Below, one piece after another: positions 7,979 to 17,010 of a stretch of 64,000 nucleotides of DNA. The translations under genes were made by a program, and so were the position numbers. The notes beneath the pieces are model-generated. The model did not search any database. It had not been told where the DNA came from and was given only the letters and a program-made list of their open reading frames with translations. The stretch is from an uncultured Prevotella sp. (GTDB taxonomy: Bacteria > Bacteroidota > Bacteroidia > Bacteroidales > Bacteroidaceae), in the NCBI RefSeq assembly GCF_946407605.1, contig NZ_CAMJOS010000005.1, positions 62,001 to 126,000 on the forward strand, read 5' to 3'. The stretch's first letter is position 1. The number at the start of each line of letters is the position of its first letter.

Positions 7979-10039
7979 TTATTTCTCAATTAATATACGT
8001 GCATCGACTGCAATGACATCATTATCATCGGCCAGCAGGGGGTTGATATCCATTTCCTTGATTTCTGTGGCAAAGCGCAGCAGGGTGCTCAGACGCACGA
8101 TGATTTCGGCATATTTGCGCTCGTTGATGCCCTTCTTACCTCGCGTACCTTTTAATATATTATAGGCACGAAGCGAGTGAATCATGGAATAGGCCTCGCC
8201 ATAGCCCAGTGGTGCCAAGCCTGACGACACGTCGCGCAACACCTCGACAAAGATGCCGCCTAGTCCGCAGAGCACCACATGACCAAAACGGGGTTCGTAT
8301 TTCGCGCCAATGAAGAGCTCCGTACCCTTAATCATCTTCTGTACCATCACTGCTGATGCCTCTGGAATCTGCATCATACGGTCGAACTCGGCCTGCAGCA
8401 CCTCCTTAGAACGGATGTTCAGCGCCACGCCGCCCACATCACTCTTGTGAACAGGACCTACAACCTTGGCCACCACAGGATAGCCCACCTTCTCTGCAAA
8501 GTCGGACAACTCGTCCTTGGAGGTGGAGACAAACTCTGGCACCAGTGGGATGCCAGCACAAGAGAGGATCTCGCGTACCAGGTCTGGTGACACGTAACCA
8601 CTTTCCTTGATGCCGCTGATAATCTTATGCAGACGAGGGATGTCAGTGCCATAGAGCTCTACCTCGAAGGGTGCAGGATCTGGCGTCTTCATAATCTGCG
8701 TCAGCGCCGTGGCCAGCGTCACTTCATCGCTGAAGTTCACATGTCCACGCTTCAGGAACTCCTGCACCTCAGGGCCTGCCGTGCTCACGCTGGGTAAGAT
8801 GGGGAAGATGGGTTTCTTGCACTCCTGAATCTTCTTGTGAAGCACGTCATAGACCTCGAAGATCTTTACCAGTCCAGGGGTTCCGAAAATCACCATGATG
8901 GCGTCGATATCATCGAAACGGTTCTCGCAATAGTCTATGGCGAGGCCTAAGTGCTCGGCAGTACCTGTTGCCAGGATGTCGATAGGGTTGGCCACGCTAC
9001 TGCCTGGCAACAGCTTCTGCTTCAGCTCCTCGGCAGCAGGACCTGTGAGTGGAGGCACCTGCATGCCACCCTTGGACAGGGCATCGGTGAGCATGACGCC
9101 AGGACCACCAGCATGGGTCACAATGGCGAAGTTCTTGCCAGTGAAACGGGGTAGGGTGAAGATACACCCCACGGTGGTGAGCTCCTCACGACTGAAACAG
9201 CGTACGATGCCTGCCTTGCGGAACAGCGCCTCAACGGCAGAGTCGCTGCTGGCAATGGCACCTGTGTGACTGCTGGCAGCACGACTGCCACTTTCGGAAG
9301 AGCCTGCCTTGATGGCGGCTATCCTACAGCCCTTACGGATAAGCGAGGTGGCGTGATAGAGCAGCTTGTCGGGGTCGCCTATATTCTCGATATACAACAA
9401 CTTCACCAACGAGTCATGCTCGGCATCGAAATGCTCGTCCATATATTCCAGCACCGTCTCAATGCCTATCTGCTTGCCATTGCCCACGCTCCACACACTA
9501 TTGAAGGGCAAGCCCTTGGTCACAGCACTCTCAAGGATGAAGACTGCCGTAGCTCCAGAGCCACTGATGAAATCAACGCCCTTGGGATTGAGATGGGGGA
9601 TGGGACGGGTGAAGACGCTGTGGTGCCAACGGGTGAGCAGACCTATACAGTTGGGACCTATCAGCGCACAGCCATAGCGCTCACAGGTGTCGAGGATGCG
9701 CTGCTCAAGGACAGCACCCTCTTGGGTCTCTTCGCTGAAACCTGCTGATATAATAATGAACGCGCGAACATTCTTTTCACTAGCCAGGAAATCGACATAG
9801 TCTGGACAGAAACGGGCTGCCACCACGAGGATGGCCAAATCCGTGGGTGGCAACTCCTTTACATCGTGGAAGGCCTTGATGCCCTGCACCTCGTCTTCCT
9901 TGGGATTCACAACACGTAGCGTTCCCTCGTAGCCACCATTCATCAGATTACGTACTACTGCCCCACCAGGCTTGTGCACATTGTTAGAGCCGCCAATGAC
10001 GACAATACTTTCAGGTTGTAATAGTTGTTGGTTTATCAT
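7979..10039 (-). CDS. Acetate/aryl-acid-CoA ligase (ADP-forming), fused alpha-beta subunits
   Basis: The 686-residue product has the fused architecture of NDP-forming acyl-CoA synthetases: CoA-binding domain (ESIVVIGGSNNVHKPGGAVVRN), a central ligase domain with the phosphohistidine motif AASSHTGAIASSD (about residue 255), and a C-terminal ATP-grasp domain (PVVAKVVGPVHKSDVGGVALNI). It converts acyl-CoA, ADP and phosphate to the acid plus ATP. The start is the ATG at 10039; the longer reading begins at 10072 inside the TATTTTTG promoter and would precede transcription. It diverges from two PaaK ligases, suggesting aryl or branched acyl-CoAs as substrates. A leucine-biased acetate role cannot be excluded. 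Confidence 0.9.
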   Translation of the reverse strand: MINQQLLQPESIVVIGGSNNVHKPGGAVVRNLMNGGYEGTLRVVNPKEDEVQGIKAFHDVKELPPTDLAILVVAARFCPDYVDFLASEKNVRAFIIISAGFSEETQEGAVLEQRILDTCERYGCALIGPNCIGLLTRWHHSVFTRPIPHLNPKGVDFISGSGATAVFILESAVTKGLPFNSVWSVGNGKQIGIETVLEYMDEHFDAEHDSLVKLLYIENIGDPDKLLYHATSLIRKGCRIAAIKAGSSESGSRAASSHTGAIASSDSAVEALFRKAGIVRCFSREELTTVGCIFTLPRFTGKNFAIVTHAGGPGVMLTDALSKGGMQVPPLTGPAAEELKQKLLPGSSVANPIDILATGTAEHLGLAIDYCENRFDDIDAIMVIFGTPGLVKIFEVYDVLHKKIQECKKPIFPILPSVSTAGPEVQEFLKRGHVNFSDEVTLATALTQIMKTPDPAPFEVELYGTDIPRLHKIISGIKESGYVSPDLVREILSCAGIPLVPEFVSTSKDELSDFAEKVGYPVVAKVVGPVHKSDVGGVALNIRSKEVLQAEFDRMMQIPEASAVMVQKMIKGTELFIGAKYEPRFGHVVLCGLGGIFVEVLRDVSSGLAPLGYGEAYSMIHSLRAYNILKGTRGKKGINERKYAEIIVRLSTLLRFATEIKEMDINPLLADDNDVIAVDARILIEK

Positions 10040-10058
10040 TCTCTTAGGTATTTTGATG

Positions 10059-10138
10059 CAAAAATAATACATTTTAGAGAAAAAGCAAAAAGTTTAGCAA
10101 TGATTTTTTGGCTATACGCAAGATTTATTGTACTTTTG
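10059..10138. promoter_or_regulatory. Divergent promoters between acyl-CoA synthetase and paaK
   Basis: TATTTTTG on the minus strand (10066-10059) serves the acyl-CoA synthetase gene, and TACTTTTG on the plus strand (10131-10138) serves paaK, with a TTTTTTG about 20 nt upstream of the latter. The -7 to -7 distance is about 70 bp, so one regulator could control both. Confidence 0.65.
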
Positions 10139-10166
10139 CACCTACACAAACCCTAAAACTTAGAAC

Positions 10167-11474
10167 ATGATTTGGAATCCCAACAAAGAGTGCATGAGTC
10201 GCGACGAGATGAGCGCACTACAAGGCAAACGTCTGCACAAGATTGTAGAGTATGTGTATCACAACGTTCCGTTCTATAGGAACAAACTACAGGAACTGGA
10301 CATTCGTCCCGATGATATTCAGACCATCGAGGACATTAAGAAGCTGCCCTTTACCACGAAGCAAGACCTGCGTGATAACTACCCATTTGGGTTGCAGGCT
10401 GCACCACAGAGTGAGATCATACGTATACATGCCTCCAGTGGAACCACTGGAAAACCTACCATCGTAGGATATACACGCAAGGACATCGGCATCTGGAGTG
10501 AGACGATGGCCCGTTGTCTCACAGCCTTTGGCGTCACTCGCAACGATATCTTCTCTGTGGCCTATGGCTATGGACTGTTTACTGGTGGACTGGGTGCTCA
10601 CTATGGTGTGGAGCACATGGGCGCCAGCGTCATCCCTGCTGGTACTGGCAACACGGAGAAACACCTGAAGCTGATTCGTGACCTGGGTATCACTGGTATT
10701 GCCTGCACGCCGTCGTATGCGCTCTATCTTGCTGAGACCATGACAAAGATTGGCATTAGGAAAGAGGACTTGCACCTGCGCATTGGTGCTTTTGGCGCAG
10801 AGCCTTGGACAGAACAGATGCGCCAGGAGATAGAAGAGCGACTGGGACTGAAAGGCTTTAACATCTATGGTCTGAGTGAGATCATGGGACCTAGCGTGAG
10901 CTATGAGTGTCAGCAGCAGAACGGCTCGCATATCAACGAGGATCATTTCTATCCTGAGATCATCAATCCTACCACACTGGAGCCGCTGCCTCTGGGACAG
11001 ACTGGCGAGCTGGTTTTCACCACGCTGACCAAAGAGGGCATGCCGCTGCTGCGCTATCGCACCCGCGACCTGTGCTCACTAATACCAGGCACCTGCGACT
11101 GTGGCAGAACCAATGTGCGCATGGGACGTATCCAGGGTCGTAGCGACGATATGCTCATCATCCGAGGCATCAACGTATTCCCCTCACAGGTGGAGAGTGT
11201 CATCCTCTCGTTGCCTGAGTTTGCTCCTCATTATCTGCTGGTGGTAGACCGCGTGAATAACCTCGATACCCTGCAGGTACAGGCCGAGTTGCGTCAGGAG
11301 GTCTTTACCTCTACCTTCGATACACCTGCCGCTGTCGACGCCCTAGAGAAAAAACTTGCCTCTAAGCTGAAGAGCGTGCTCAGCATTGCCGCCAAGGTAC
11401 AGTTGAAGGCTCCTGGTACTATTGAGCGTTCACAGGGCAAGAGTGCACATGTCATCGATAATCGAAAACTATAA
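10167..11474 (+). CDS. paaK: Phenylacetate-CoA ligase (AMP-forming), copy 1
   Basis: This 435-residue adenylate-forming enzyme has the P-loop RIHASSGTTGKPT (about 90-102), FGAEPWTE, YGLSEIMGPSVSYEC, LRYRTRDL with a CDCG cluster, and the C-terminal hinge and catalytic lysine region ERSQGKSAHVIDNRK. It activates aryl acids such as phenylacetate or indoleacetate to CoA thioesters. In PaaK-IOR settings the enzyme is often linked to reversible aryl-CoA metabolism rather than aerobic degradation, and no paaABCDE genes are present. A second PaaK starts 4 bp after its stop. Confidence 0.92.
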   Translation: MIWNPNKECMSRDEMSALQGKRLHKIVEYVYHNVPFYRNKLQELDIRPDDIQTIEDIKKLPFTTKQDLRDNYPFGLQAAPQSEIIRIHASSGTTGKPTIVGYTRKDIGIWSETMARCLTAFGVTRNDIFSVAYGYGLFTGGLGAHYGVEHMGASVIPAGTGNTEKHLKLIRDLGITGIACTPSYALYLAETMTKIGIRKEDLHLRIGAFGAEPWTEQMRQEIEERLGLKGFNIYGLSEIMGPSVSYECQQQNGSHINEDHFYPEIINPTTLEPLPLGQTGELVFTTLTKEGMPLLRYRTRDLCSLIPGTCDCGRTNVRMGRIQGRSDDMLIIRGINVFPSQVESVILSLPEFAPHYLLVVDRVNNLDTLQVQAELRQEVFTSTFDTPAAVDALEKKLASKLKSVLSIAAKVQLKAPGTIERSQGKSAHVIDNRKL

Positions 11475-11478
11475 ATAC

Positions 11479-12795
11479 ATGGACAACCAATCACCCTATT
11501 TGCATCCTCAATACGAGACGATGTCTCGCGAGGAACTGAACAAACTGCAGTTGGAACGTCTGCAACAGACGGTGCGCCACTGCATGAACAATGCTATCTA
11601 TCAAAAGAAATTCAAGGAAGCAGGCATTACACCTGACGACATCAAGACGTTGGATGACGTGAGGAAGCTGCCCTTCACTACGAAGAGCGACCTGCGTGAC
11701 AACTATCCCTTTGGCATGGCCTGTGTGCCTCTGCGCGACTGTGTGCGTCTGCACTCGTCGAGTGGTACTACTGGTAATCCTACTGTCATCCTGCACACAA
11801 AGAAGGACCTTGACGAATGGGCTAACCAGGTGGCACGTAACTTGTGGATGGTAGGACTGCGTCCTGACGATGTGTTCCAGAACTCCAGCGGCTATGGTAT
11901 GTTCACTGGTGGACTGGGCTTCCAGTATGGTGCTGAGAAGCTGGGTATGCTCACCGTGCCTGCCGCTGCTGGTAACTCGCTGCGACAGATTAAGTTCATC
12001 AAGGACTTTGGTACTACAGCTATCCACGCCGTTCCCTCATATGTTACCCGTCTCTACGAGGTGATGCAGGAACAAGGCGTTGACCCACGTCGCGATACCA
12101 AACTGAAGATGCTGGCCATTGGTGCTGAGCCTCATTCTGAGGAGCAGCGCAAGCGCATCGAGGAGATGCTGGGCGTGAAGGCCTACAACTCCTTTGGCAT
12201 GAGTGAGATGTGCGGCCCTGGCGTAGGCTTCGAATGTAAGGAGCAGAATGGTCTGCATTTCTGGGAGGACTACTACATCGTAGAGATTGTTGACCCAGAG
12301 ACGCTGGAACCCGTACCTGATGGTGAGATTGGCGAGCTGGTACTCACTACGCTGTGTCGCGAGGCTATGCCACTGTTGCGTTATCGCACCCGTGACCTCA
12401 CCCGTGTGCTGGGTCGCAGCTGTCCTTGTGGACGCAACCATATCCGTCTGGACCGTATGCGTGGTCGCTCTGACGATATGATGGTGCTCAGAGGCGTAAA
12501 TATCTTCCCCATCCAGATTGAGAAGATTCTGATGAACTTCAAGGAGCTGGGCAACAACTACCTCATCACCCTGACTACTGACGACGATAACGACAACATG
12601 ACTGTTGAGGTAGAGCTGGCTGAGATGTTTACTGACGACTATGGTCGTCTGCAGCAGCTGAGCAAGGATATCACTCGTGCCTTGAAGGACGAGATTCTGA
12701 TCACCCCACGTGTAAAGCTCGTGCCTCGTGGTACGCTGCCTGTCAGCGAAGGCAAGGCCGTGCGTGTGGTTGACAAGAGAAAGGTTTATCAATAA
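11479..12795 (+). CDS. paaK: Phenylacetate-CoA ligase (AMP-forming), copy 2
   Basis: The 438-residue paralogue of the preceding gene starts at ATG 11479, 4 bp after the upstream stop; an ATG at 11422 would overlap the previous gene by 53 nt and adds a non-homologous tail. Motifs are LHSSSGTTGNPTV, IGAEPHSEEQ, FGMSEMCGPGVGFEC, LRYRTRDL with CPCG, and VSEGKAVRVVDKRK. The P-loop lysine of SSGTTGKPT is Asn here, so nucleotide handling or substrate preference may differ from copy 1. Tandem copies suggest division of substrates among aryl acids. Confidence 0.9.
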   Translation: MDNQSPYLHPQYETMSREELNKLQLERLQQTVRHCMNNAIYQKKFKEAGITPDDIKTLDDVRKLPFTTKSDLRDNYPFGMACVPLRDCVRLHSSSGTTGNPTVILHTKKDLDEWANQVARNLWMVGLRPDDVFQNSSGYGMFTGGLGFQYGAEKLGMLTVPAAAGNSLRQIKFIKDFGTTAIHAVPSYVTRLYEVMQEQGVDPRRDTKLKMLAIGAEPHSEEQRKRIEEMLGVKAYNSFGMSEMCGPGVGFECKEQNGLHFWEDYYIVEIVDPETLEPVPDGEIGELVLTTLCREAMPLLRYRTRDLTRVLGRSCPCGRNHIRLDRMRGRSDDMMVLRGVNIFPIQIEKILMNFKELGNNYLITLTTDDDNDNMTVEVELAEMFTDDYGRLQQLSKDITRALKDEILITPRVKLVPRGTLPVSEGKAVRVVDKRKVYQ

Positions 12796-12798
12796 CAT

Positions 12799-12850
12799 CG
12801 TAATAACGTAATAACGAAATATCGTAATAACGACATAACGACAAAAATCG
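12799..12850 (+). repeat. Spacer repeat of TCGTAATAACG units
   Basis: The gap between paaK copy 2 and the ACT gene consists of degenerate copies of TCGTAATAACG and CATAACGA. A 16-nt word, AATATCGTAATAACGA, recurs in the gldK-gldL spacer. It is one of several low-complexity spacers at intra-operon junctions in this window. Confidence 0.7.
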
Positions 12851-12857
12851 AAATATT

Positions 12858-13286
12858 ATGACAATTCATCAATTATCAATCTTTATCGAGAACCGTTCAG
12901 GTACCCTGATTAAGGTTCTTGAAGTGCTGAAAGAGGCTAAGATTCAGATTGTGGCCTCAACCATTGCCGATACGGCAGAGTATGGTATCTACCGCCTTAT
13001 CTGTTCGGAGCCCCTCCGTGCCTATGAGGAGTTGAAGAAGGCTGGTGTGGCAGTAGCCCTGAGTGATGTGCTTGCCCTTGAGCTCGACGACGAGCCGGGT
13101 CGCGCTGCCGATGCTGTGAAGATCTTCAGCGATGCAGGCATCAGCATTGCCTATATGTACACCTTCCTGCTGGGTGGTAAGGGTATTCTGGTGTTCCGTA
13201 CTGACAATCGCGAGAAGGCTCGTGAGGCAATTATTCTCAATAATCTGAAGTTTATTGCCGAGCAAGATCTCAGTAAGTTGGTATAA
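12858..13286 (+). CDS. Tandem ACT-domain protein
   Basis: The 142-residue protein is composed of two ACT domains (QLSIFIENRSGTLIKVLEVL at about 4-23, and ALELDDEPGRAADAVKIFSDAGISIAYMYTF at about 75-105). ACT pairs bind amino acids and act allosterically. Short ACT proteins next to PaaK genes are common in anaerobes, where they probably sense an aromatic or branched amino acid; that is family context, not proof. It is the third gene of the paaK operon and starts 62 bp after copy 2. Confidence 0.88.
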   Translation: MTIHQLSIFIENRSGTLIKVLEVLKEAKIQIVASTIADTAEYGIYRLICSEPLRAYEELKKAGVAVALSDVLALELDDEPGRAADAVKIFSDAGISIAYMYTFLLGGKGILVFRTDNREKAREAIILNNLKFIAEQDLSKLV

Positions 13287-13293
13287 CAAAATA

Positions 13294-13332
13294 AGACATA
13301 GGGAAACGTCCCGTTTTCTTCCGAATATGTCT
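13294..13332 (+). terminator. Possible terminator after the ACT gene
   Basis: AGACATA (13294-13300) can pair with TATGTCT (13326-13332), enclosing a small GGGA-AACG-TCCC hairpin followed by GTTTTCTT. The inner stem is short, so this is tentative. Confidence 0.4.
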
Positions 13333-13382
13333 CAGGATGATGTTTGGAGGATATTGTTCCTTGCTGACTCATAAAAAATATG

Positions 13383-13390
13383 TATCTTTG
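13383..13390 (+). promoter_or_regulatory. Promoter of the GH115 gene
   Basis: A TATCTTTG -7 element lies 18 nt before ATG 13409. It fixes the start: the ATG at 13337 would be upstream of the transcript. Confidence 0.7.
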
Positions 13391-13408
13391 CATCAAAATT
13401 CTAGAGTC

Positions 13409-15880
13409 ATGAACAAACTTAAAACTATTCTGAGTGTACTGCTGATGACAATTGCCGCTATGGGGGCAAAAGCAGCAGAATCTTTTGTCGACTTCAAACA
13501 AGGCGACTGGGTACTTAACAACAACGGGAAGGTGAGCATCTATGTCAGTGCCAACGAACAGCGTGGCGTGATGTTGGCAGCCCAGAACCTGCAAAAGGAC
13601 CTGAAGGCCGTTTGTGGTGCTGACGTGACATTTACTACTGAGGCCGAGGACGCTACCATCGTCATTGGCACAACGTCGACTACCAAAGCCTACAGCAAGG
13701 AGTTAAAGGGCAAGACTGAGATGTTTATCATCGAAGCAGCCAACGGAAAACTGAACATCGTGGGTAGCGACCGTCGTGGTGCTATCTATGGTATTTATGA
13801 ATTGAGTCAACAAATAGGTGTGTCGCCTTGGTATTACTGGGCCGATGCACCTATCGACGTTCATGAGAGTCTTTATATCAAGAATGGTACCTATACCGAT
13901 GGCGAGCCTGCTGTGAAGTGGCGCGGCTTGTTCCTCAACGATGAGGCTCCTTGCTTGACCTCTTGGGTTAAGAATACGTTTGGTACAGACTATGGCGATC
14001 ATAACTTCTATGCCAAGGTCTTTGAGTTGATACTCCGTCTGAAGGGTAATTTCCTTTGGCCAGCCATGTGGGGATGGGCCTTCTATGCCGATGATCCTGA
14101 GAACTCGAAGGTGGCTGACGAGATGGGTATTATCATGAGCACCAGTCACCACGAGCCAATGGCACGCAACCACCAGGAGTATGCCCGAAAGCGCAATGAA
14201 TGGGGTGCGTGGAACTATCAGACCAACAAGGAGAACCTGGACCGCTTCTTCCGTGAGGGTATCGAACGCATGAAGGGTACTGAGGATGTGGTCACTATCG
14301 CTATGCGTGGTGATGGCGACGAGGCCATGAGTGCTGATGCTGACACCAAACTGCTGGAAACTATCGTTGAGAACCAGCGTAAGATTATTGCTGAGGTGAC
14401 AGGTCGTCCTGCCAAGGAGACACCACAGGTATGGGCCTTATATAAAGAGGTGTTGGATTACTACGATGCTGGCATGCGTGTGCCTGATGATGTGTGTATC
14501 CTGCTGTGCGACGACAACTGGGGCAACGTACGTCGTGTGCCCAACGAGAAGGAACGTCAGCACAAAGGTGGCTGGGGACTCTATTATCATGTGGACTACG
14601 TTGGTGCACCTCGTAATACGAAATGGCTCAACGTCACTCAGACGCAGCAGATGTTCGAACAGCTCTCACTGGCTTATGATTTCGGTATCCAGCAGTTGTG
14701 GGTGCTGAATGTGGGCGACCTGAAGCCTATGGAGTATCCCATCCAGCTGTTTATGGATATGGCGTGGAATCCCAAGACGCATACCCAGCAGAATGTCTTT
14801 GACCACACTCGCAGCTTCTTTGAAAGCGTGCTTGGCGCTTCATTCGCTGAGGAAGCCGCTTCAATTTATAATCAGAACTGTCAGTATATGGCTCGCGTGA
14901 CGCCAGAGATGCTTGATGCCAGAACATATAATGTGGCTACTGGTGAGTGGAAGCAGGTGGCTGATGAGTATCAACGTTTGGAGACACGCGCCTTGCGTCT
15001 TTATCTCACATTGCCTGAGAGTCGTCGTGATGTGTATCAGCAGCTGATTCTCTTCCCTGTGCAGGCAGCGGCTAATCTCTATGACATGTACTATGCCCAG
15101 GCCATGAACCGCTATCTGGCAGAACGCAAGAACCCTGATGCCAACATCTGGGCCGAGAAGGTTAAGGCTTGCTTCAAACGCGACTCGTTGCTCTGTTTGG
15201 CATACAACAAAGAGATTGCTGGTGGCAAGTGGAACGGCATGATGACCCAGAAGCACATTGGCTACAGAAGCTGGAACGACAACTTCCGTCGTGATATGCT
15301 GCCCAGTACTGCGCTGGTCGATAACAACACACCTGGTGGCTACACCTTTGCCCATAGCAATGGCTTCGTGGCTATGGAGGCAGAACACTATTACGAGGCC
15401 AAGACTGCCGAAGGTACACAGTGGACTGTTTACCCTGACTTTGGTCGCACTCGTAGCGCTGTGGCCCTGACCCCTTATTCTCAGACTACTGGCGATGCCA
15501 GTCTGAGTTATCAGTTCACCTTGCCAGAAGATCATCCTCAGCAAGCCACCATCCACATCATCGTAAAATCGACCCTCGACTTCACAAATCGTGGTGGACA
15601 CGAATATACTGTTACATTGGATGGCGGCGAGCCTGCTACTGTGAACTTCAACAAGAACCTGGTGGACCGTCAGCCCTATCAATACAGTGAGTTTTATCCT
15701 ACTATCGCACGTCGTGTGGTAGAGAACAAGGTGACGCTGCCCATTGGCGCTGGAACCACTCACACGCTGACGCTGCATCCCAAACACGGAGGCATCGTGT
15801 TCGAGAAGATTGTGGTTGACTATGGTGGCTATCAGACATCCTATCTCTTTGGACAGGAGTCGGAAGTGAAAAAACAATAA
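13409..15880 (+). CDS. GH115 family glycoside hydrolase (xylan alpha-1,2-glucuronidase type)
   Basis: This 823-residue secreted enzyme has a signal peptide (MNKLKTILSVLLMTIAAMGAKA). It shows hallmark GH115 segments: IVGSDRRGAIYGIYELSQQIGVSPWYYWAD, VKWRGLFLNDEAP, RLKGNFLWPAMWGWAFY, STSHHEPMARN, and VCILLCDDNWGNVRRVPN. GH115 enzymes remove (4-O-methyl)glucuronic acid from xylan. A C-terminal beta-sandwich region (about 650-820) follows the catalytic part. It is not in a SusC/SusD locus; the next gene, 6 bp away, is guanylate kinase. Xylan use would fit Prevotella-like rumen or gut bacteria, but the actual substrate is inferred from the family. Confidence 0.9.
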   Translation: MNKLKTILSVLLMTIAAMGAKAAESFVDFKQGDWVLNNNGKVSIYVSANEQRGVMLAAQNLQKDLKAVCGADVTFTTEAEDATIVIGTTSTTKAYSKELKGKTEMFIIEAANGKLNIVGSDRRGAIYGIYELSQQIGVSPWYYWADAPIDVHESLYIKNGTYTDGEPAVKWRGLFLNDEAPCLTSWVKNTFGTDYGDHNFYAKVFELILRLKGNFLWPAMWGWAFYADDPENSKVADEMGIIMSTSHHEPMARNHQEYARKRNEWGAWNYQTNKENLDRFFREGIERMKGTEDVVTIAMRGDGDEAMSADADTKLLETIVENQRKIIAEVTGRPAKETPQVWALYKEVLDYYDAGMRVPDDVCILLCDDNWGNVRRVPNEKERQHKGGWGLYYHVDYVGAPRNTKWLNVTQTQQMFEQLSLAYDFGIQQLWVLNVGDLKPMEYPIQLFMDMAWNPKTHTQQNVFDHTRSFFESVLGASFAEEAASIYNQNCQYMARVTPEMLDARTYNVATGEWKQVADEYQRLETRALRLYLTLPESRRDVYQQLILFPVQAAANLYDMYYAQAMNRYLAERKNPDANIWAEKVKACFKRDSLLCLAYNKEIAGGKWNGMMTQKHIGYRSWNDNFRRDMLPSTALVDNNTPGGYTFAHSNGFVAMEAEHYYEAKTAEGTQWTVYPDFGRTRSAVALTPYSQTTGDASLSYQFTLPEDHPQQATIHIIVKSTLDFTNRGGHEYTVTLDGGEPATVNFNKNLVDRQPYQYSEFYPTIARRVVENKVTLPIGAGTTHTLTLHPKHGGIVFEKIVVDYGGYQTSYLFGQESEVKKQ

Positions 15881-15886
15881 TCTACA

Positions 15887-16474
15887 ATGGAACAAACAAA
15901 CAATAAGAAAACAGGATTGGTAATCTTCTCGGCTCCCTCGGGGTCGGGCAAGAGCACCATCGTACAATGGCTCATGAAGGAGCATCCTGAGTTGAAACTT
16001 TACTTCTCTATTTCCTGCACCAGTCGTGCCCCTCGTGGTACAGAACAGAATGGGGTGGAGTATTTCTTCCTAACGCCAGAGGAATTCAAGTCGAAGATTC
16101 AGAACGATGAGTTTCTGGAGTATGAAGAGGTGTATCAAGACCGTTTCTACGGCACCCTAAAGGCACAGGTGGAACGACAGCTAGAGGCAGGACAGAATGT
16201 GGTGTTCGATGTCGACGTGAAAGGTGGCATTAACATCAAGAAGTTCTATGGCGAACGTGCCCTAAGCATCTTTATCCAACCCCCTTCTGTCGAAGAGCTA
16301 CGTCGCCGTCTGGTGGGTCGAGGCACAGACACCCCTGAAGCCATCGAGAACCGCTTGGCGAAGGCAGAATACGAGATGACCTTTGCGCCTCAGTTCGACC
16401 ATATCGTGGTAAACGATGACTTGGAGACGGCAAAGGCCGAGACCTTGAAACTCGTAGAAGCATTCTTAGGATGA
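15887..16474 (+). CDS. gmk: Guanylate kinase
   Basis: The 195-residue protein carries the P-loop FSAPSGSGKSTIV (13-25), the GMP-binding TSRAPRGTEQNGVEYFF and the lid region RRRLVGRGTDTPEAIENRL. It converts GMP and ATP to GDP and ADP in nucleotide metabolism. Length is usual for the family. It begins 6 bp after the GH115 stop and overlaps nadD by 4 nt, so both are probably translated from the same mRNA. Confidence 0.97.
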   Translation: MEQTNNKKTGLVIFSAPSGSGKSTIVQWLMKEHPELKLYFSISCTSRAPRGTEQNGVEYFFLTPEEFKSKIQNDEFLEYEEVYQDRFYGTLKAQVERQLEAGQNVVFDVDVKGGINIKKFYGERALSIFIQPPSVEELRRRLVGRGTDTPEAIENRLAKAEYEMTFAPQFDHIVVNDDLETAKAETLKLVEAFLG

Positions 16475-17010
16475 AACGCATAGGAATCTTTGGTGGCTCT
16501 TTCAACCCTATCCATCTGGGACACATTGCCTTGGCACAGGCCGTGCTGAGGCAATGTGCGTTAGATGAGGTGTGGCTGATGGTGTCGCCACAGAATCCCT
16601 TGAAGCGAAATGATGCCGATTTGTTGGATGACCATCTGCGACTGGAGATGGCACAGAAGGCACTTGAGGGTGTTGAGGGTGTGAAGGCCTGTGACTATGA
16701 GTTCCGTTTGCCCAAGCCCTCTTATACTTGGAACACCTTGCAGCACTTAAGCAAGGATTATCCTGACTACCAGTTCTCATTGCTGATAGGAGGTGACAAC
16801 TGGGCCCATTTTCAGCGCTGGCGCAACTGGCAGGAGATAATGGAACATCATGATATCATTGTTTATCCTCGAGACTCTTATCCAGGCACTATCGATGTGC
16901 CCCTGTTTGATGTGTCAAGTACAGAGATTCGTCAGCGTGTGCGTGCTGGCGAAAGTATTGAAGGAATGGTGCCAAAGGCCATTGTTCCTCTGGTAAAGAA
17001 ATTCTACTGA
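16471..17010 (+). CDS. nadD: Nicotinate-nucleotide adenylyltransferase
   Basis: The 179-residue protein has the nucleotidyltransferase motif GIFGGSFNPIHLGHIALAQ (4-22) and the C-terminal FDVSSTEIRQRVRAG equivalent of ISSTxIR. It makes NaAD from nicotinate mononucleotide and ATP in NAD synthesis. The start overlaps the gmk stop (ATGA). Its end overlaps the convergent glycosyltransferase gene by 7 bp. Confidence 0.96.
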   Translation: MKRIGIFGGSFNPIHLGHIALAQAVLRQCALDEVWLMVSPQNPLKRNDADLLDDHLRLEMAQKALEGVEGVKACDYEFRLPKPSYTWNTLQHLSKDYPDYQFSLLIGGDNWAHFQRWRNWQEIMEHHDIIVYPRDSYPGTIDVPLFDVSSTEIRQRVRAGESIEGMVPKAIVPLVKKFY

